Assembly: GCA_902495265.1 (NCBI GenBank)
Contig: CABUWR010000036.1
Location: 1 to 9,376, forward strand
DNA from: an uncultured Collinsella sp.
GTDB lineage: Bacteria > Actinomycetota > Coriobacteriia > Coriobacteriales > Coriobacteriaceae
Length of the DNA stretch: 9,376 nucleotides
Direction of reading: 5' to 3'
The notes under the pieces are model-generated. The model made no database searches. It saw only the letters and a list, made by a program, of their open reading frames with translations, and had not been told where the DNA came from. A program made the position numbers and the translations under genes. Within the stretch, counting starts at the first letter, position 1. Every line of letters starts with the position of its first letter. Of this stretch, positions 6,339 through 9,376 are shown piece by piece.

Positions 6339-7586
6339 CTAGCTCCTCGTATATCTACGCAGTGCGATGGCGGCGTTGTGCCCGCCAAAGCCCAGGTTGG
6401 TCGAAAGCGCCCAGGTAAGGTCGGCGCGAACCGCACGATTGGGCGTGTAGTCAAGATCGCAGGCGGGATCGGGTGTGTGGTAGTTAACGGTCGGGGGCAC
6501 CACGCCCTGCTCGAGCGCCATGGCGCAGGCCATGACCTCGATGGCGCCCGTGGCACCGATCATGTGGCCGGTCATCGACTTGGTCGACGAGACGTGCGCG
6601 GCGCGTGCCGCGTCCTCGCCGAGCGCACGCTTAATGCCCGCCGTCTCGGACGAATCGTTGAGCTTGGTCGAGGTGCCGTGAGCGTTGATGTAGAGGCCCT
6701 CGGAAGGCTTAACGTCGCCCTCAGCCACCGCCAGCGATATCGCACGGGCGATGCCGGCAGCCTCGGAATCGGGGCTCGTGATGTGATAGGCATCATCGGT
6801 GTTGCCGTAACCCACGACCTCGGCATAAATGTGCGCCCCGCGAGCCAGCGCGTGTTCCATGCTCTCGAGCACCAGCACGCAGGCGCCCTCGCCCATCACA
6901 AAGCCGTCGCGGTCTGCATCGAACGGACGGCATGCCGTCGACGGGTCAGGATTAGTGGTGAGAGCACGGCAGGACGTAAAGCCCGCAACGGCATCGGGGA
7001 TGATTGCGGCCTCGGCGCCGCCAGCCAGGATTGCATCGGCATAGCCATGCTTGATGGCGCGGAACGCCTCGCCCACGGCATGGGCCGAGGTCGCGCAGGC
7101 GGTCACCACGGGCAGGGTCGGGCCCTTTGCCTTGTGGCGGATCGCGATATTGCCCGAAGCCATATTGGGGATCATCATCGCGATCATATAGGGCGATGCG
7201 CGGCGGGGCCCACGGTCGGCAATCGTGTGGACGTTGTCGACGAGTGTCTGCATGCCGCCCACGCCCGAACCCACGTAGACGCCCAGGCGCTCGCGATCGA
7301 TGGCACCCTCGACATCAAAGCCCGCATCGTGCATGGCCTCGTCCGACGCTGCCAGGGCAAACTGAACGCAGGGGTCCAGGTGCTTGGCGTCACGCTTGCC
7401 AAAGTACTCGTTGCCGTCAAAACCCTTGACCTCGGCCGCCACCTTAACGGCAAACGCATCGGTATCGAAGTGCGTGATCGGGCCGATGCCGCACGTGCCG
7501 GCGCACATGGCCGCCCAGGTAGCAAGCGCCGTGTTACCGAGCGGCGATACGGCACCGATACCGGTGATTGCAACTCTCTGTTCCAT
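6339..7586 (-). CDS. fabF: 3-oxoacyl-ACP synthase II (beta-ketoacyl-ACP synthase)
   Basis: The elongating condensing enzyme: it takes an acyl chain onto its active-site Cys and joins it to malonyl-ACP with loss of CO2. With the start at 7586 the protein has 415 residues, and its catalytic residues fall almost exactly at E. coli FabF positions. Cys164 is in VVTACATSAH, His303 in NAHGTSTKLND, and Lys336/His341 in SSTKSMTGHMIGATGA. The closing NLGFGGHNAA loop is also present. The reading frame reaches a TTG at 7604, and a second ATG lies at 7589. The ATG at 7586 is chosen because GAGGAG (7598-7593) is 6 bases before it but only 3 before 7589. The spacer from fabG is about 39 bases. In clusters of this type FabF is usually the only elongating synthase, with FabH starting the chains. 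Confidence 0.96.
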   Translation of the reverse strand: MEQRVAITGIGAVSPLGNTALATWAAMCAGTCGIGPITHFDTDAFAVKVAAEVKGFDGNEYFGKRDAKHLDPCVQFALAASDEAMHDAGFDVEGAIDRERLGVYVGSGVGGMQTLVDNVHTIADRGPRRASPYMIAMMIPNMASGNIAIRHKAKGPTLPVVTACATSAHAVGEAFRAIKHGYADAILAGGAEAAIIPDAVAGFTSCRALTTNPDPSTACRPFDADRDGFVMGEGACVLVLESMEHALARGAHIYAEVVGYGNTDDAYHITSPDSEAAGIARAISLAVAEGDVKPSEGLYINAHGTSTKLNDSSETAGIKRALGEDAARAAHVSSTKSMTGHMIGATGAIEVMACAMALEQGVVPPTVNYHTPDPACDLDYTPNRAVRADLTWALSTNLGFGGHNAAIALRRYTRS

Positions 7587-7592
7587 CATGGT

Positions 7593-7598
7593 CTCCTC
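7593..7598 (-). promoter_or_regulatory. Ribosome binding site that decides the fabF start
   Basis: GAGGAG on the minus strand, 6 bases before ATG 7586 and 3 bases before ATG 7589. The spacing favours the second ATG, and it lies inside the longer open frame that begins at TTG 7604, which makes that upstream start unlikely. Confidence 0.7.
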
Positions 7599-7625
7599 AT
7601 TCAAGCCGTTGTTCGGCCCTGGTTT

Positions 7626-8399
7626 CTACATCGCCATTCCGCCGTCGACGCGCACGACCTCGCCCGTAATGTAGGCAGCCGCATCACTCGCCAAAAAGCG
7701 CACCACGCCGGCCACTTCCTCGGGGTGCGCCATGCGATTTAGGGGAATCTGCTCCTCGGTTACCGTACGCACCTTCTCCGAGAGCTTTGCCGTCATATCG
7801 GTCTCGACAAACCCGGGGGCGACCGCGTTCACTCGTACGCCGCGGGGCGCAAGCTCGCGCGCCACCGCCTTGGTCAGACCGATCACGCCCGCCTTGGAGG
7901 CGGCGTAGTTGGCCTGCCCGGCATTGCCCATCAGGCCCACAACCGAGCTCATGTTGATGACGCAACCGCCGCGCTGGCGCATAAAGGTCTTGGTGAGCGC
8001 GCGCGTCGTGTTAAACGTTCCTTTAAGATTGACATCGAGCACGCGATCGAAGGCGTCATCGCCCATGCGCATGAGCAGGCCATCGCGGGTGATGCCAGCG
8101 TTGTTGACGAGCGCCCAAATGGAGCCAAAGTCGTTGAGGACCGCTTCCACGCACGCGTTGACGGCAGCGGGGTCGGCCACGTCACATTGATATGAGCGCG
8201 CCGTGGCGCCAGCCGCCTCACAGGCTTCGCACGTCTCGCGCGCCGCATCTGCGCTACCGGCATAGACGACGGCGATATCGTAGCCGTCCTCCGCCAGGCC
8301 CACGGCACAAGCGCGACCGATGCCGCGCGAGCCGCCCGTGACAAGCGCCACGCGACGTGAGTCGTTGCGCTTGAGCGCGCCGTTGTTCAAGTTGCCCAT
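7626..8399 (-). CDS. fabG: 3-oxoacyl-ACP reductase FabG
   Basis: A short-chain dehydrogenase/reductase that uses NADPH to reduce 3-oxoacyl-ACP to 3-hydroxyacyl-ACP. The 257-residue chain shows the NADP-binding TGGSRGIG (21-28), NNAG (99-102), the structural Asn124 in DVNLKG, catalytic Ser152 in NMSSVVG, and the Tyr165/Lys169 pair in GQANYAASKAG. MGNAGQANYAASKAG is characteristic of FabG rather than of SDR enzymes in general. The end, GEVVRVDGGMAM, is also the typical FabG C-terminus. The N-terminus is about nine residues longer than in E. coli, but the ATG at 8399 has AAAGGA five bases upstream and no later Met could start the fold. The 30-base gap from fabD holds no terminator. Confidence 0.97.
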   Translation of the reverse strand: MGNLNNGALKRNDSRRVALVTGGSRGIGRACAVGLAEDGYDIAVVYAGSADAARETCEACEAAGATARSYQCDVADPAAVNACVEAVLNDFGSIWALVNNAGITRDGLLMRMGDDAFDRVLDVNLKGTFNTTRALTKTFMRQRGGCVINMSSVVGLMGNAGQANYAASKAGVIGLTKAVARELAPRGVRVNAVAPGFVETDMTAKLSEKVRTVTEEQIPLNRMAHPEEVAGVVRFLASDAAAYITGEVVRVDGGMAM

Positions 8400-8429
8400 G
8401 TCATTCCTTTCGGGTTACAGCCCTGTGGA

Positions 8430-9356
8430 CTATGCGAGCTCGTCGGCAATAGCTGCGACCTGCTCGGCCGTTTCGCACGAATACACGCGAGCGTCGCTCA
8501 GCGTACGCTTGACCAGGCCCGACAGCGTTTTGCCGGGGCCGACCTCAATAAACGTGTCGATGCCTTGATCCTGCAGAGCATGCAGCGTGTCGACCCAGCG
8601 CACGGCATGACTCACCTGGTTGGCCAGCACCTCCGATGCCGCCTGCGGGTCGGCCGGATAGGGCGCCGCCGTCATATTTGCCATAACAGGAATGAGCAAC
8701 GGGGACGGCGCGCGACCGGCATCGATATATGCAGCAAGGCCACAGGTCGCCTCGGCCATATAGGGGCTATGGAATGCACCCGACACCGCGACCTTCATGG
8801 CCCGGCCGCCAGCCTCTTTTACCAGGACGTCGAGGGTCTGCAACGCATCGGGCGCTCCGGCCACAACCGTCTGCTGGGGGCTGTTGTAGTTGACCGGCCA
8901 GCAGTCCTCGCCTGCCTGTTTTGCCAGGCCCTCGACTTGCGCCGCATCGAGCTTGATGACGGCGCGCATGCCGCCCGGATGGCGCTCGGCAGCCGCGGCC
9001 ATCAGCGCCGCGCGCTCGCACACGAGCTCAAAGCCCGCTCGCGTATCGAACGCCCCCGCAAAGGTGAGCGCGGCGACCTCGCCCAGCGAGAATCCCGCAC
9101 AGGCGGCAGGCACCACGCCGCGCTCGCGCAGGGCGACGGCGACAGCCAAGTCGTGCACGAACACGCAAGGCTGCGTGTTCTCGGTCTGCGAGAGCTCCTC
9201 CTTGGAGGCGCTCCGGCACTGCTCGCTGGTCCCCGGGCGCACCTCGTCGGCAATGGCGAACACCTCGGCGGCCGCCGGCGATGCCTCGATCAGGTCGACG
9301 CCCATCGCGGGGCGCTGGGCGCCCTGGCCGGCAAACAGAAACGCTACGCCACCCAT
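8430..9356 (-). CDS. fabD: Malonyl-CoA:ACP transacylase FabD
   Basis: Transfers malonyl from CoA to acyl carrier protein, linking the acetyl-CoA carboxylase products of this operon to chain elongation. The 308-residue length is that of E. coli FabD. Motifs in order are FAGQGAQ (8-14), the nucleophile Ser90 in GFSLGE (88-93), Arg115 in CERAALM, NYNSPQQTVVAG (157-167) and catalytic His196 in GAFHSPYM. IEVGPGKTLSGL closes the fold. The residue before the nucleophile is Phe; the common form is GHSLGE. The ATG at 9356 has GAAGGG 9 bases upstream (9371-9366). A GTG at 9362 would add two residues but sits only 3 bases from that site. This is the first gene seen in the operon; what precedes it, and the promoter, are outside the window. 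Confidence 0.96.
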   Translation of the reverse strand: MGGVAFLFAGQGAQRPAMGVDLIEASPAAAEVFAIADEVRPGTSEQCRSASKEELSQTENTQPCVFVHDLAVAVALRERGVVPAACAGFSLGEVAALTFAGAFDTRAGFELVCERAALMAAAAERHPGGMRAVIKLDAAQVEGLAKQAGEDCWPVNYNSPQQTVVAGAPDALQTLDVLVKEAGGRAMKVAVSGAFHSPYMAEATCGLAAYIDAGRAPSPLLIPVMANMTAAPYPADPQAASEVLANQVSHAVRWVDTLHALQDQGIDTFIEVGPGKTLSGLVKRTLSDARVYSCETAEQVAAIADELA

Positions 9357-9376
9357 GCGCACGCACCCTTCAGGAC

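Noticed and set aside
7590..7625. Small inverted repeat GCCG-AACAA-CGGC between fabG and fabF, considered as a terminator or attenuator
   Set aside because: The stem is only four pairs and no T-run follows; such repeats occur by chance in GC-rich DNA.
5814..7742. A 642-codon open frame on the plus strand opposite fabZ, accB, fabF and the end of fabG
   Set aside because: It lies wholly antisense to four clearly recognised genes. Its translation is rich in His, Arg and Gly with no domain, and long antisense frames are expected in GC-rich coding DNA with strong third-position bias.
1..9376. tRNA, rRNA, CRISPR array, riboswitch, phage or toxin-antitoxin genes
   Set aside because: I saw no spaced direct repeats, cloverleaf sequence, or proteins of such families. 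Nearly all of the window is taken up by core metabolic and transport genes with short gaps.

Overview
The window is GC-rich, bacterial and dense in genes, and every gene I can support lies on the minus strand. The order of transcription therefore runs from high to low coordinates. Most of it is one block of type II fatty-acid synthesis and acetyl-CoA carboxylase genes: fabD - fabG - fabF - accB - fabZ - accC - accDA. That gene order is typical of low-GC Clostridia and streptococci, where fabH/acpP/fabK usually lie upstream. Finding it in a GC-rich genome with the two carboxyltransferase subunits fused into one protein suggests a Coriobacteriia-type actinobacterium (for example Collinsella or a relative). 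The taxon is an inference from gene order and composition, not something I could test.

Layout: 9356-8430 fabD (malonyl-CoA:ACP transacylase); 8399-7626 fabG (3-oxoacyl-ACP reductase); 7586-6339 fabF (3-oxoacyl-ACP synthase II); 6335-5859 accB (biotin carboxyl carrier protein); 5849-5427 fabZ (3-hydroxyacyl-ACP dehydratase); 5416-4073 accC (biotin carboxylase); 4086-2362 accDA (fused carboxyltransferase beta/alpha). Spacers are 3 to about 40 bases, and accC overlaps accDA by 14 bases, so this is one operon whose promoter lies outside the window. AccC, AccB and AccDA together make malonyl-CoA, FabD moves malonyl to acyl carrier protein, and FabF, FabG and FabZ perform condensation, reduction and dehydration. 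The enoyl reductase, FabH and ACP are not in the window.

Immediately after accDA comes a stand-alone PTS-type EIIC membrane permease (2345-1107) with no attached IIA or IIB domain. The junction is a hairpin-forming, REP-like sequence that contains its apparent ribosome binding site and start codon. A strong intrinsic terminator (1068-1036) ends this transcription unit. Beyond it, with its own possible promoter, is a cation diffusion facilitator gene (956-1) whose 3' end runs off the window. Its predicted metal site (NxxxD in helix 2, DxxxD in helix 5) resembles manganese exporters.

I see no tRNA, rRNA, CRISPR array, insertion sequence or phage gene, and no clearly novel multi-gene system. 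The points most worth a second look are the AccDA fusion, the repeat-like hairpin that supplies the start of the EIIC gene, and the orphan EIIC attached to a lipid-synthesis operon.
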